Shown: positions 32,948 through 42,017 of the stretch, piece after piece | Layout: every line of letters starts with the position of its first letter | Position numbering within the stretch: position 1 is the first letter of the stretch | DNA from: Brevibacillus_F sp035644815 | GTDB lineage: Bacteria; Bacillota; Bacilli; Brevibacillales; Brevibacillaceae | Direction of reading: 5' to 3' | Assembly: GCA_035644815.1 (NCBI GenBank) | Contig: DASQNU010000118.1 | Span: 1 to 64,000, forward strand | Length of the DNA stretch: 64,000 bases | The notes under the pieces: generated by a model | Databases searched by the model: none | Told to the model about the DNA's origin: nothing | Seen by the model: the letters and a program-made list of their open reading frames with translations, nothing else | Made by a program: the position numbers and the translations under genes

Positions 32948-33637
32948 ATGAGTTTCCAAAAATTTGGAGGCATCCTGCTGAGCATTTGCTGCGTCATCCT
33001 GCTGCTGGTTGGATTCCATCCTGCAAACGCCTATGCAGACGAAAAAACATCCGTCTGGGACACACTCCAAAATCCATCCGCCGTCAAACAATCAGACGGC
33101 GGCACTGCTTCACAGCCGGAGAGTCCACTGCTTGCTTCGAAAGAGTCTCCGAGCGGTTTTATGCTTTTCCTGCAAGTTGTGTTTTCATTAGGATTAATTA
33201 TTGTGTTAATTTATCTCTTGCTTCGCTTTTTGGCGAAGAAGCAAGTGGGAAACAGTCAGAGTGGACCGATGCGTGTCGTCAGCAGTCTATCATTGGGAAG
33301 CAGCAAAACCTTACACCTTGTCATGATAGGCGACTCCTTATACATTTTGGGGATTGGCGACAGCGTGCAGCTCATCCGCCATATTCCGGCAGGAGATGAG
33401 ATGGATCTTTTGCTTGCAGAAGCGGAGATCAAGACGCAAGCAAAAACACTTCCTGATTGGTTCCCTTTCTTACGAGGTAAGAAAGCTTCGGAAATAGAGC
33501 TTCCATTCACGACCCAACCTGCCCCTGATGTGCATTCTTTCTCGGAGCTGCTGGAACGGCAATGGGAAGAGGTAAATCAGGACAAACATCCAAAGGCAAA
33601 CTGGCAAGATGGAGACAACGGAGGTGGGAGATCGTGA
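32948..33637 (+). CDS. fliO: Flagellar biosynthetic protein FliO (FliZ type)
   Basis: A 229-residue FliO family protein that helps assemble the FliPQR export gate. It has an N-terminal signal-like segment (residues 7-27), a short exported region, a membrane helix at about residues 75-97, and a cytoplasmic domain with VVSSLSLGSSKTLHLVMIGD, the FliO core. The sequence is long for FliO because of the Gram-positive N-terminal extension, as with FliZ of B. subtilis. fliP begins inside its last codons. Confidence 0.92.
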   Translation: MSFQKFGGILLSICCVILLLVGFHPANAYADEKTSVWDTLQNPSAVKQSDGGTASQPESPLLASKESPSGFMLFLQVVFSLGLIIVLIYLLLRFLAKKQVGNSQSGPMRVVSSLSLGSSKTLHLVMIGDSLYILGIGDSVQLIRHIPAGDEMDLLLAEAEIKTQAKTLPDWFPFLRGKKASEIELPFTTQPAPDVHSFSELLERQWEEVNQDKHPKANWQDGDNGGGRS

Positions 33638-34392
33638 AGAAGATCATGCCGTTGTTGCTCATGCTTCTTATCGTACTCGCGCTTCCAACAATTGCATCAG
33701 CGGCTCCGAACGTTCCACTGATTCCAAATGTTGATTTGAAAATCGGTGGAGGTACGGGAAGTACGCAAGAAACCTCAACGGCCGTGCAATTGCTGCTGAT
33801 TTTAACCGTACTGTCAGTTGCGCCCGCAATACTTTTGTTGACAACTTGCTTTACCCGAATTGTCGTAGTATTGTCTTTTGTCCGAAATGCGCTTGGCACG
33901 CAACAAATGCCACCCAACCAAGTACTGGTTGGATTAGCCCTGTTTATGACGTTTTTTATCATGAGCCCGACGTTGGCCCAGGTCAATGAAAAAGCAGTGC
34001 AACCTTTTATCGCGGGGAAAGTTACGCAGGAACAAGCGTTGACGGCTGCGGCGATCCCGATGAAAGAGTTCATGGCAAAGCAGACCAGACAGAAGGATTT
34101 GGCGCTTTTTCTTCAATATACAAAAGCGGAACAGCCCAAATCGGTACAGGATATTCCATTAACGGCACTTGTACCGGCCTATGTCATCAGTGAATTAAAA
34201 ACGGCCTTTCAGATAGGCTTCATGATTTTTATTCCATTCCTTGTCATCGACATGATCGTTTCAAGTATTTTGATGGGGATGGGGATGATGATGCTGCCGC
34301 CAGTGATGATCTCGTTGCCGTTTAAGATTTTGCTGTTTATTATGGTCGACGGTTGGTACCTGGTCGTTAAGTCACTATTATTAAGCTTTTAG
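33634..34392 (+). CDS. fliP: Flagellar biosynthetic protein FliP
   Basis: FliP (252 residues) is the main gate subunit of the export channel. It starts with a cleavable signal peptide (to about residue 23) and has four membrane helices; typical are LTTCFTRIVVVLSFVRNALG and LVPAYVISELKTAFQIGFMI. GTG at 33634 is used, with GGAGGTGGGAG ahead; it overlaps the fliO stop by four bases. Confidence 0.97.
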   Translation: MKKIMPLLLMLLIVLALPTIASAAPNVPLIPNVDLKIGGGTGSTQETSTAVQLLLILTVLSVAPAILLLTTCFTRIVVVLSFVRNALGTQQMPPNQVLVGLALFMTFFIMSPTLAQVNEKAVQPFIAGKVTQEQALTAAAIPMKEFMAKQTRQKDLALFLQYTKAEQPKSVQDIPLTALVPAYVISELKTAFQIGFMIFIPFLVIDMIVSSILMGMGMMMLPPVMISLPFKILLFIMVDGWYLVVKSLLLSF

Positions 34393-34431
34393 CGGAAGTG
34401 TTGATTTGCATCAAAAAAGGAGGAGACAAGC

Positions 34432-34701
34432 ATGACACAAGAATTACTCATGCAAATCGCGCAAAGTGCCGTATACACGATTTTGTTGGTAGCGGCTCCT
34501 GCTCTCGGTGTGGGTCTGCTCGTAGGTCTGCTTGTCAGTGTCTTCCAAGCGACAACCCAGATACAAGAACAAACACTGGCTTTTATCCCAAAGATCGTAG
34601 CCATTTTAGCTACAATGATTATCGCGGGACCTTGGATGTTGCGTGTTGTTGTAGAATTCGCGATGAATATCTTCGGCAATTTGCACAGATTTGTAGGCTA
34701 A
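34432..34701 (+). CDS. fliQ: Flagellar biosynthetic protein FliQ
   Basis: FliQ (89 residues) is a two-helix subunit of the FliPQR gate. The sequence shows VGLLVSVFQATTQIQEQTLAFIPKIV with the conserved QEQTL loop between the helices (quoted here as QATTQIQEQTLAFIPK). The ribosome site is AAGGAGG. Confidence 0.97.
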   Translation: MTQELLMQIAQSAVYTILLVAAPALGVGLLVGLLVSVFQATTQIQEQTLAFIPKIVAILATMIIAGPWMLRVVVEFAMNIFGNLHRFVG

Positions 34702-34705
34702 TCAG

Positions 34706-35488
34706 ATGGATTTGTTCTATCATTACTTGCCGATCTTCTTGCTGGTGTTTGTTCGCATGACGTCATTCTTTCTGACTGCGCCGATTTTTTCTACGAGAGG
34801 CGTACCCAATCAAGTGAAGATTGGATTGGGATTTTTGCTTGCAGTTATTAGTTTTTCTTATATTCCTACAACGACCGCGATCCCATTAGATCTATTTTTT
34901 ATTGTGTATGTCCTGAAAGAAGTGCTGGTCGGTTTAATCTTAGGATTCATTTGTGAAATGGTCTTTTTCACGATACAAATCGCCGGCGGATTGATGGATT
35001 TACAGATGGGGTTGGCGATGGCGAATATTATCGACCCACGAACTGGCACATATGTACCGATCACGGGTACCTTTAAAAATATTTTAGCTACGCTATACTT
35101 CCTCTCGATCAATGGTCACCACATGCTGATCAAAGGGATGATCAGCAGCTATAAGGCGATACCGGTAGATGGCATGTGGGCTGCTTTTGGAGAGGAACAA
35201 GTTTTCATGCATGTAGTGAAAGTATTTAGCAATATGTTCGCGGGCGCTTTTTTGATGGCAGCGCCAATCGTCGTCGCGTTATTCCTTGTAGATCTCTCTC
35301 TTGGTATTATCGCCAAATCAGTCCCACAATTTAATATTTTTGTGGTAGGTTTGCCGATAAAACTGATTGCCAGTTTTTTACTACTGGTTGTGGTCTTCCC
35401 AGCATTCTTCATCGTACTAAGTGGACTATTTGAAAAGATGTTCATGGCAATGGCGGAGATGATGACATTATTGGGGGGATCGCCATGA
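34706..35488 (+). CDS. fliR: Flagellar biosynthetic protein FliR
   Basis: FliR (260 residues) is the single-copy subunit of the export gate. It has about six membrane helices; GGLMDLQMGLAMANIIDPRTG and LPIKLIASFLLLV are typical. Its start lacks a strong ribosome site and sits four bases after fliQ, so it is probably coupled. Its stop overlaps flhB (ATGA). Confidence 0.97.
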   Translation: MDLFYHYLPIFLLVFVRMTSFFLTAPIFSTRGVPNQVKIGLGFLLAVISFSYIPTTTAIPLDLFFIVYVLKEVLVGLILGFICEMVFFTIQIAGGLMDLQMGLAMANIIDPRTGTYVPITGTFKNILATLYFLSINGHHMLIKGMISSYKAIPVDGMWAAFGEEQVFMHVVKVFSNMFAGAFLMAAPIVVALFLVDLSLGIIAKSVPQFNIFVVGLPIKLIASFLLLVVVFPAFFIVLSGLFEKMFMAMAEMMTLLGGSP

Positions 35489-36582
35489 CAGGTCCCACAT
35501 TCATTTTAAGGCTTGACCTGCAGTATTTTAACGGAGAAAAAACAGAGAAACCTACACCCAAGAAATTACAAGATGCCCGCAATAAAGGGCAGGTCGCCAA
35601 AAGTCCGGATTTATCTCCTGCTTTTGTCCTTGTCGCAGTTTTTGCTGTATTAATGGTCTTTGGTTCCTCCATGTATGACTCGTTTTTGCGGATTATGAGA
35701 GAGTCTTTGATGACCTATGCGACATGGGAAGTGAATCAGGAAAATCTGTCGGTCATCACCATGCAGCTGTTGATTGAATCAGCCAAGATTGTAGGACCGA
35801 TTTTAGGCATTGTGTTGGTAATCGCACTGGCTGTGAACTACATGCAAGTAGGAGTACTGTTCACAACAGAGCCGTTAATGATGAAGTTGTCGAAGTTAGA
35901 TCCGATTCAGGGGGCTAAGCGCATATTTTCTCTGCGTTCCCTGGTTGAACTACTCAAATCATTACTGAAAATCTCAACAGGGATCCTCGTCGCCTACATG
36001 GTTTTATGGGATATCAAAGAAGAGGTAGTGAGACTTTCGCTGACGTCAGTGGAAAGTGTTCTTATCTTTGCAGCGACCGAAGCCGTAAAAGTAGGCTTGT
36101 ATATAGGCATTCTGCTGGTGATCCTAGGGGCATTCGATTTCTTTTATCAGAAATACGAGCACATGAAAAACTTACGGATGTCCAAGCAAGACATTAAGGA
36201 CGAGTACAAAAAGTCCGAAGGGGATCCGTTGATTAAAAGCAAGATCAAGGAACGCCAACGTCAAATGGCCATGCGCAGGATGATGCAGGAGGTTCCGAAA
36301 GCCGACGTAATCATTACCAACCCAACTCACTTTGCGGTGGCAATCCAGTATGAAGCTGGTACGATGACAGCCCCTACGGTGATTGCGAAAGGACAGGATT
36401 ACGTAGCGCTGAAGATCAAGGAAATTGCGAAGAAAAACGGTGTGATCACCATGGAAAACAAGCCACTGGCTAGGGCACTTTTCAGTCAGGTGGAAATTGG
36501 TCAACAAATTCCGGAAGAAATGTTTAAAGCGGTCGCTGAAGTACTGGCGTATGTCTACAAATTGCAAGGAAAAGCGAAGTAA
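35485..36582 (+). CDS. flhB: Flagellar biosynthetic protein FlhB
   Basis: FlhB (365 residues) controls export-substrate specificity. It has four membrane helices followed by a cytoplasmic domain with the self-cleavage motif NPTH at residues 279-282 (after Asn279). The N-terminal EKTEKPTPKKLQDARNKGQV motif is present. FliK acts on this domain to end hook growth. Confidence 0.98.
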   Translation: MTGPTFILRLDLQYFNGEKTEKPTPKKLQDARNKGQVAKSPDLSPAFVLVAVFAVLMVFGSSMYDSFLRIMRESLMTYATWEVNQENLSVITMQLLIESAKIVGPILGIVLVIALAVNYMQVGVLFTTEPLMMKLSKLDPIQGAKRIFSLRSLVELLKSLLKISTGILVAYMVLWDIKEEVVRLSLTSVESVLIFAATEAVKVGLYIGILLVILGAFDFFYQKYEHMKNLRMSKQDIKDEYKKSEGDPLIKSKIKERQRQMAMRRMMQEVPKADVIITNPTHFAVAIQYEAGTMTAPTVIAKGQDYVALKIKEIAKKNGVITMENKPLARALFSQVEIGQQIPEEMFKAVAEVLAYVYKLQGKAK

Positions 36583-36622
36583 ATTACACGTACACATTTA
36601 GATGAAGAAAGGAGGAGACGAG

Positions 36623-38656
36623 GTGAGATTTAAAGAGCTTGGCGTCATTTTTTTCGTCATCAGCATCGTGGTCATGATGGTGATTCCGTTACCAACTGCC
36701 TTGCTTGATTTGTTGCTGATCTTGAACGTATCCCTATCCTTGACGATCTTGCTCGTCTCCATGAATACAAAAGAAGCGTTGGATTTTTCCATCTTTCCGA
36801 CGTTGCTGCTTGTTACGACGTTATTTCGACTGGCTTTGAACGTGTCGACAACTCGAAATATTCTCTCGCATGCGGAAGGCGGAAAAGTGATTGAAGCTTT
36901 CGGTAGCTTTGTGGTTGGGGGGAATCAGGTTGTCGGCTTTGTTGTATTTTTAATCTTGGTTATCATTCAATTTATCGTCATTACCAAAGGTTCGGAACGT
37001 GTAGCAGAGGTTGCAGCACGCTTTACCTTGGATGCGATGCCCGGTAAACAGATGAGTATCGATGCTGATTTGAATGCCGGCATGATTAATGAACACGAAG
37101 CCCGTGCCCGTCGTCAAAAGATTGAACGAGAAGCGGACTTTTATGGAGCGATGGATGGTGCGAGTAAATTTGTAAAAGGGGATGCCATCGCCGGGATCAT
37201 TATCTTTGTGATCAACATTATCGGTGGATTCATCATTGGAATGCTCATTCACGATATGAGTTTCAGTGAAGCATTGTCGAAATTTACGCATATGTCCATC
37301 GGGGATGCACTGGTCAGCCAAATTCCAGCGCTCCTTATCTCGACCGCTACCGGTATTATTGTTACACGAGCAAATTCCGAGGGTGGTTTAGGGCAAGATA
37401 TTACAGAACAAATCTTTAGTTCTCCGCGTTTGCTGTACATTGTAGCGGGAGCAATCACGTTGCTAGGTCTATTCACACCGATTTCCCTGCTGCCTGTAGC
37501 ACCAATCGCAGCCATTCTAGCTTTTGCTGGGTGGAAAATGTCCAATAAACAAAAAACGCAAATGGCTGAATCCGCTTTCCATGAAGAAGAACAACAGATT
37601 GAAGAGGTCCGTAGTCCGGAAAGTGTAGTTAACCTGCTGCAGGTGGATCCCATTGAGTTTGAGTTCGGTTATGGTTTAATTCCTCTGGCGGATGTAAAAC
37701 AAGGTGGAGACTTGTTGGACCGCGTGATTATGATTCGTCGCCAGTGTGCGCTTGAACTGGGAATTGTTGTCCCTGTTATCCGTATTCGTGACAATATCCA
37801 ACTGCGCCCCAATGAATATGTAATCAAAATCAAGGGCAACCAGGTTGCCAAGGGAGAAATTTTGCTCGATCACTACCTAGCAATGAGTCCTGGTTTTGAT
37901 GATGATAACGTGATTGGGATTCCTACTACGGAACCTGCGTTTGGATTGCCTGCATTATGGGTAACAGAAGAATATAAGGAAATTGCTGAGCTCTCTAGCT
38001 ATACGGTGGTGGATCCGCCATCCGTAGTCGCAACGCATCTCACAGAGATTATCAAACGTCATGCTCACGAATTGTTGGGACGTCAAGAGACACGCGCACT
38101 GATCGACAATATTCGTGAAACGATGCCGGTTTTGGTGGACGAGCTTGTGCCTGGACTCTTATCGATTGGCGATGTGCAGAAGGTATTGCAGAAGCTGTTG
38201 AAGGAAAAAATTTCGATTCGCAACCTCAGCATTATCTTGGAAGCATTAGCCGATCAAGCTGTGTATACCAAAGATACCGATGTGTTGACGGAGTACGCAC
38301 GTCAGGCATTATCGCGTCAAATTACTTTGCAATTTAGTGAGCAAGGGCAACCGATGCGCGTGATTACGGCGGGACCTGGTCTGGAAAAAGCAATCTCGGA
38401 GCGTGTTGAACAGACGGAGCAAGGAACGTACCTCGCGATCGATCCGGAAACTTCTCAGCTAATCTACGAAAATTTAACTGAGCAAGTGAACCGAATGGTC
38501 AATGCTGGGCAGCAACCGATTATTCTTGCTTCACCGGCAATCCGGATGTACATGAGACAGCTCATGGAGAGAATGATGCCGGATATTCCAGTCATCTCCT
38601 ACAGCGAGTTAGAACCCCATGTTGAAGTTCAAAGTGTTGGGATGGTGAATATCTAG
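36623..38656 (+). CDS. flhA: Flagellar biosynthesis protein FlhA
   Basis: FlhA (677 residues) is the largest export-gate component. About eight membrane helices occupy the first 320 residues, including the conserved FHIPEP-like loop (MPGKQMSIDADLNAGMI); the large cytoplasmic C-terminal half forms the nonameric ring that docks export chaperones. GTG 36623 is used, with GGAGGAG in front; an ATG seven codons earlier overlaps that site. flhF begins at the stop codon. Confidence 0.97.
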   Translation: MRFKELGVIFFVISIVVMMVIPLPTALLDLLLILNVSLSLTILLVSMNTKEALDFSIFPTLLLVTTLFRLALNVSTTRNILSHAEGGKVIEAFGSFVVGGNQVVGFVVFLILVIIQFIVITKGSERVAEVAARFTLDAMPGKQMSIDADLNAGMINEHEARARRQKIEREADFYGAMDGASKFVKGDAIAGIIIFVINIIGGFIIGMLIHDMSFSEALSKFTHMSIGDALVSQIPALLISTATGIIVTRANSEGGLGQDITEQIFSSPRLLYIVAGAITLLGLFTPISLLPVAPIAAILAFAGWKMSNKQKTQMAESAFHEEEQQIEEVRSPESVVNLLQVDPIEFEFGYGLIPLADVKQGGDLLDRVIMIRRQCALELGIVVPVIRIRDNIQLRPNEYVIKIKGNQVAKGEILLDHYLAMSPGFDDDNVIGIPTTEPAFGLPALWVTEEYKEIAELSSYTVVDPPSVVATHLTEIIKRHAHELLGRQETRALIDNIRETMPVLVDELVPGLLSIGDVQKVLQKLLKEKISIRNLSIILEALADQAVYTKDTDVLTEYARQALSRQITLQFSEQGQPMRVITAGPGLEKAISERVEQTEQGTYLAIDPETSQLIYENLTEQVNRMVNAGQQPIILASPAIRMYMRQLMERMMPDIPVISYSELEPHVEVQSVGMVNI

Positions 38657-40011
38657 TGAGAGTGAAGCGATATATCGTCGATTCGATGCCGGAAGCGATG
38701 GAAAAGATCAGGATTGAGCTAGGGAAAGATGCCATCATCTTGAACAGCAAACCGATTAAGACAGGCGGCTTTCTGGGGATGTTCAGCAAACAACAGATTG
38801 AAGTCATTGCGGCTGTCGAAGAAAAAAACGTCGTTCAGCCAAAAGCGGAAGCTGCAAGCAAAAAAGAAAAACTGGTTGCAACGGTGCCGGTACCTAGTGC
38901 AGCACAGGCTTACCGGAACTCTGGCGGAGGGGATTCAAGTATCCGTACCCTCGAAAAACCTGTAGCGGTGGAGGCACGAACTCCATCCATGCAACCAACT
39001 GCCACTCTGCAGCTTCAGCCAGAGACTGTTCCTCCAAAAACGATGCCGATCATGCCAGTGTCTTCAGAACAACCATTGCGCACGGGGCAGACGACTGCTG
39101 TCCGTCCACAAGAGCAACCGGCAGCATTAGAGAATCAGGATTTGGCACAAGAGCTTCGCGATATGAGAGAGATGTTTCGAAAACTGTTGTTAAAGGGAAA
39201 TGATAAACATCTCCCTTCCTCTATCGCACAGGTTCGCGATCACCTGCTTGAGCAGGAAGTGGAAGAAGAGCTCGTATCCACGATTATTGCTGATCTGCTG
39301 AAAAGGTTTGAACAACCTGAGGAAACCACGGAGGAAGAGGCGCTACAAGCTGCGATGGATGTGGTACGTGCGCGAATCAGTAAACACACGGAGGCACCTG
39401 CTCGTATTGAGCGCACTGCAAAATGCGCATTTTTCTTTGGGCCAACAGGTGTTGGGAAAACGACAACGATCGCCAAGCTTGCGGCAGAATGCATGCTGAA
39501 GGAAAAACGGAAAGTTGGATTTATTACCTCGGATACGTTTCGGATTGCCGCTGTAGAACAACTTAGAACCTACGCAAACATTTTAAACGTGCCAATGGAA
39601 GTCGTATTCTCGCCAGGTGAAATCGGACAAGCGCTGGAAAAATTGAGACACTGTGACTTAATCCTCGTGGATACAGCGGGGCGTAACTATCGAAATGATG
39701 AATACGTCACGGCGATCAAGGAGCTTTTGGATTACGGAGAAACAAGCGTACATTATCTGGTGTTGAGCTTGACCGCAAAATACAGCGATATGCAGGCGAT
39801 TGCGAGCAACTTCTGCGATATTCCAAACGCACGTGCGATCTTTACGAAGGCAGATGAAACAAAAGCGTATGGTCCTATCTTGAACATTGTCGATCGGTAT
39901 AAACTCGCGCTCTCGTACATTACGACCGGGCAAAATGTACCCGATGACATTGTATTGGCAACCCCCGAACGAGTGACAAAAATGATCGTGGGGGACGATA
40001 CGTATGCATGA
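38656..40011 (+). CDS. flhF: Flagellar biosynthesis GTPase FlhF
   Basis: FlhF (451 residues) is an SRP-type GTPase that sets flagellum site and number. After an N-terminal B domain and a variable Ala/Gln/Pro-rich linker, the N and G domains follow: Walker A FGPTGVGKTTTIAKLA near residue 262, DTFRIAAVEQLRTYA, and DTAGRN. GTG 38656 overlaps the flhA stop by one base. Together with FlhG it controls flagellar pattern. Confidence 0.96.
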   Translation: MRVKRYIVDSMPEAMEKIRIELGKDAIILNSKPIKTGGFLGMFSKQQIEVIAAVEEKNVVQPKAEAASKKEKLVATVPVPSAAQAYRNSGGGDSSIRTLEKPVAVEARTPSMQPTATLQLQPETVPPKTMPIMPVSSEQPLRTGQTTAVRPQEQPAALENQDLAQELRDMREMFRKLLLKGNDKHLPSSIAQVRDHLLEQEVEEELVSTIIADLLKRFEQPEETTEEEALQAAMDVVRARISKHTEAPARIERTAKCAFFFGPTGVGKTTTIAKLAAECMLKEKRKVGFITSDTFRIAAVEQLRTYANILNVPMEVVFSPGEIGQALEKLRHCDLILVDTAGRNYRNDEYVTAIKELLDYGETSVHYLVLSLTAKYSDMQAIASNFCDIPNARAIFTKADETKAYGPILNIVDRYKLALSYITTGQNVPDDIVLATPERVTKMIVGDDTYA

Positions 40012-40867
40012 TCAAGCAGCACAGTTGCGTGAGCGGTTGCAACGAAGCGCCCAAGGACGTCCCACCCGTTTGGTGACAGTGACCAGTGGGAAAGGCGGAG
40101 TGGGAAAGTCCAATTTTACCTTGAATTTTGCACTAGGTCTCATTGAACAAGGACAAAAGGTTGTCATTTTCGATGTCGATGTCGGTTTTGCAAATTTGGA
40201 TGTACTGATGGGGATCTCATCCAAGCACAATTTACTGGAATTGTTGGAGCCAGGTCGTACTGTTTCCGACATCATGGAAAAGGGACCAAATGGTCTGGAG
40301 TTCATTCCAGGGGGTTCCGGATTTACACAGCTGATGCAACTGGATGACGAAAAATTGGACACGCTCTTTTCACGGTTGGAAGATTTACAAGGATATGCGG
40401 ATACCATTTTGTTTGATACGGGGGCAGGAGTTTCGAATGAATCCATGCGTTTCATGTTGGCCTCGGATGAGGTTCTCCTTGTCACAACACCGGAACCGAC
40501 AGCGATTACAGATGCTTACGCCGTCATCAAAATGATTCATTCGAAAAATCCGCAGACCAACATCCGGCTTGTGATTAATCGGGTAAGTTCGGAAAAAGAA
40601 GGAAAGGGCACTGCAGACAAGCTTTCCATGGTGGCAAAACGATTCCTTGACATGGAACTACCCACACTGGGATATGTACCTGATGACGGAATTGTAACCA
40701 AAGCGGTGAAACAGCAAAAACCTTTCTTCCTATCCTATCCTCATTCACAAGCAAGCAAAGGGATTCGTGATCTGGTTAACAGCTATCTGCAGGCCGATCA
40801 AAGGCAAGCAGAGACGTTTGGCGGGATACGAGGGTTCCTAACAAAAATGAAGCGATTCATTGGATAG
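40004..40867 (+). CDS. flhG: Flagellum site-determining ATPase FlhG (YlxH, MinD-like)
   Basis: FlhG (287 residues) is a MinD/ParA-type ATPase that limits flagella number and stimulates FlhF. The deviant Walker A SGKGGVGKSN is at residues 28-37, and the N-terminal DQAAQLRERLQR is the short FlhF-activating helix with its Gln. The C-terminal amphipathic helix for membrane binding is near residues 275-285. The start overlaps the flhF stop. Confidence 0.95.
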   Translation: MHDQAAQLRERLQRSAQGRPTRLVTVTSGKGGVGKSNFTLNFALGLIEQGQKVVIFDVDVGFANLDVLMGISSKHNLLELLEPGRTVSDIMEKGPNGLEFIPGGSGFTQLMQLDDEKLDTLFSRLEDLQGYADTILFDTGAGVSNESMRFMLASDEVLLVTTPEPTAITDAYAVIKMIHSKNPQTNIRLVINRVSSEKEGKGTADKLSMVAKRFLDMELPTLGYVPDDGIVTKAVKQQKPFFLSYPHSQASKGIRDLVNSYLQADQRQAETFGGIRGFLTKMKRFIG

Positions 40868-40902
40868 CGCTCATTAGGATCGATGAAGGGAGCTGCAACA
40901 AC

Positions 40903-42000
40903 ATGAGCAAAATTCGGGTTCTCGTCGTGGACGACTCAGCCTTTATGCGTAAGGTGATTACCGATTTATTAAACCAGGACCCGTCTATAGAAGTAGTCGA
41001 TCGTGCTAGAAATGGTATCGAAGGCATCGAGAAGGTCAAGCAATTGAAACCTGATGTCGTTACGTTAGATATTGAGATGCCATTGATGAATGGATTGGAT
41101 GCTCTGCAGCAATTGATGAAGGAGTGCCCATTGCCAGTTGTCATGTTGAGCAGTTTGACCAAGGAAGGCGCGGATGCAACGATTCGGGCTTTAGAATTGG
41201 GAGCATTTGATTTTATTACCAAGCCTTCCGGGTCGATCTCTCTGGACATTCATAAAGTTGCTGATGATCTGTTGGAAAAAGTAAAGGCGGCAGCTCAAAC
41301 AAAGGGCAGACAGCGAAACATACATATTTCGCCGATTAAAAAAGTTCCGCCGACTTTGGAGAAAGCTGCAGCCCCTGAGCAAAAAGCACCAGTCACAAAA
41401 GAACCGACGCGAGCCATGGGAGGAAGGGCAGCCAAATTGGTAGCAGTTGGAACTTCAACAGGCGGACCCAAAGCTCTACAAACATTGCTGACTGCTCTTC
41501 CTGCCAGTATGGATGCGCCGCTCGTGATCGTTCAACACATGCCGCCGGGCTTTACAAAATCCTTGGCTCAACGACTTGATACGCTTTGTGCGATTCGGGT
41601 AGTGGAAGCAGAGGATGGACAATGGATTGAGCCGGGAACGGCTTACATTGCTCCAGGCGGCTATCATTTCGAAGTACATCAGGCCGGGGATCGCTTAAAA
41701 GTGCACCTGCACCAGGCTGAGCCCAGAGGGGGGCATCGACCCTCCGTCGACGTTTTGTTTGAATCCGTTAGTGGATTGACAAATTTGAAAAAATGGGCAA
41801 TTATCATGACAGGCATGGGTAGTGATGGGACCAAGGGCCTAAAGCAAATGAAGGAAAAAGATCAGGTTTTCAGTATTATTGAAGATGAATCAAGTTGCAT
41901 CGTATTTGGGATGCCAAGAGCAGCAATACAAGCAGGATTGGCCGATAAAGTAGTCCCATTGGATAAAATAGCGGAAACGCTGGTCAAGCTTGTCAACTGA
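40903..42000 (+). CDS. cheB: Chemotaxis response regulator/protein-glutamate methylesterase CheB
   Basis: CheB (365 residues) removes methyl groups from chemoreceptors. The N-terminal receiver has Asp10-Asp11 and phosphoacceptor Asp56; the C-terminal esterase has its triad Ser185 (GTSTGGP), His212 (QHMPPGF) and Asp308 (GMGSDGT). A Lys/Ala/Pro-rich linker joins them. It is preceded by AGGGAG and lies right after flhG as in Bacillus. Confidence 0.98.
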   Translation: MSKIRVLVVDDSAFMRKVITDLLNQDPSIEVVDRARNGIEGIEKVKQLKPDVVTLDIEMPLMNGLDALQQLMKECPLPVVMLSSLTKEGADATIRALELGAFDFITKPSGSISLDIHKVADDLLEKVKAAAQTKGRQRNIHISPIKKVPPTLEKAAAPEQKAPVTKEPTRAMGGRAAKLVAVGTSTGGPKALQTLLTALPASMDAPLVIVQHMPPGFTKSLAQRLDTLCAIRVVEAEDGQWIEPGTAYIAPGGYHFEVHQAGDRLKVHLHQAEPRGGHRPSVDVLFESVSGLTNLKKWAIIMTGMGSDGTKGLKQMKEKDQVFSIIEDESSCIVFGMPRAAIQAGLADKVVPLDKIAETLVKLVN

Positions 42001-42017
42001 CTGGGAGGTGGATGTAA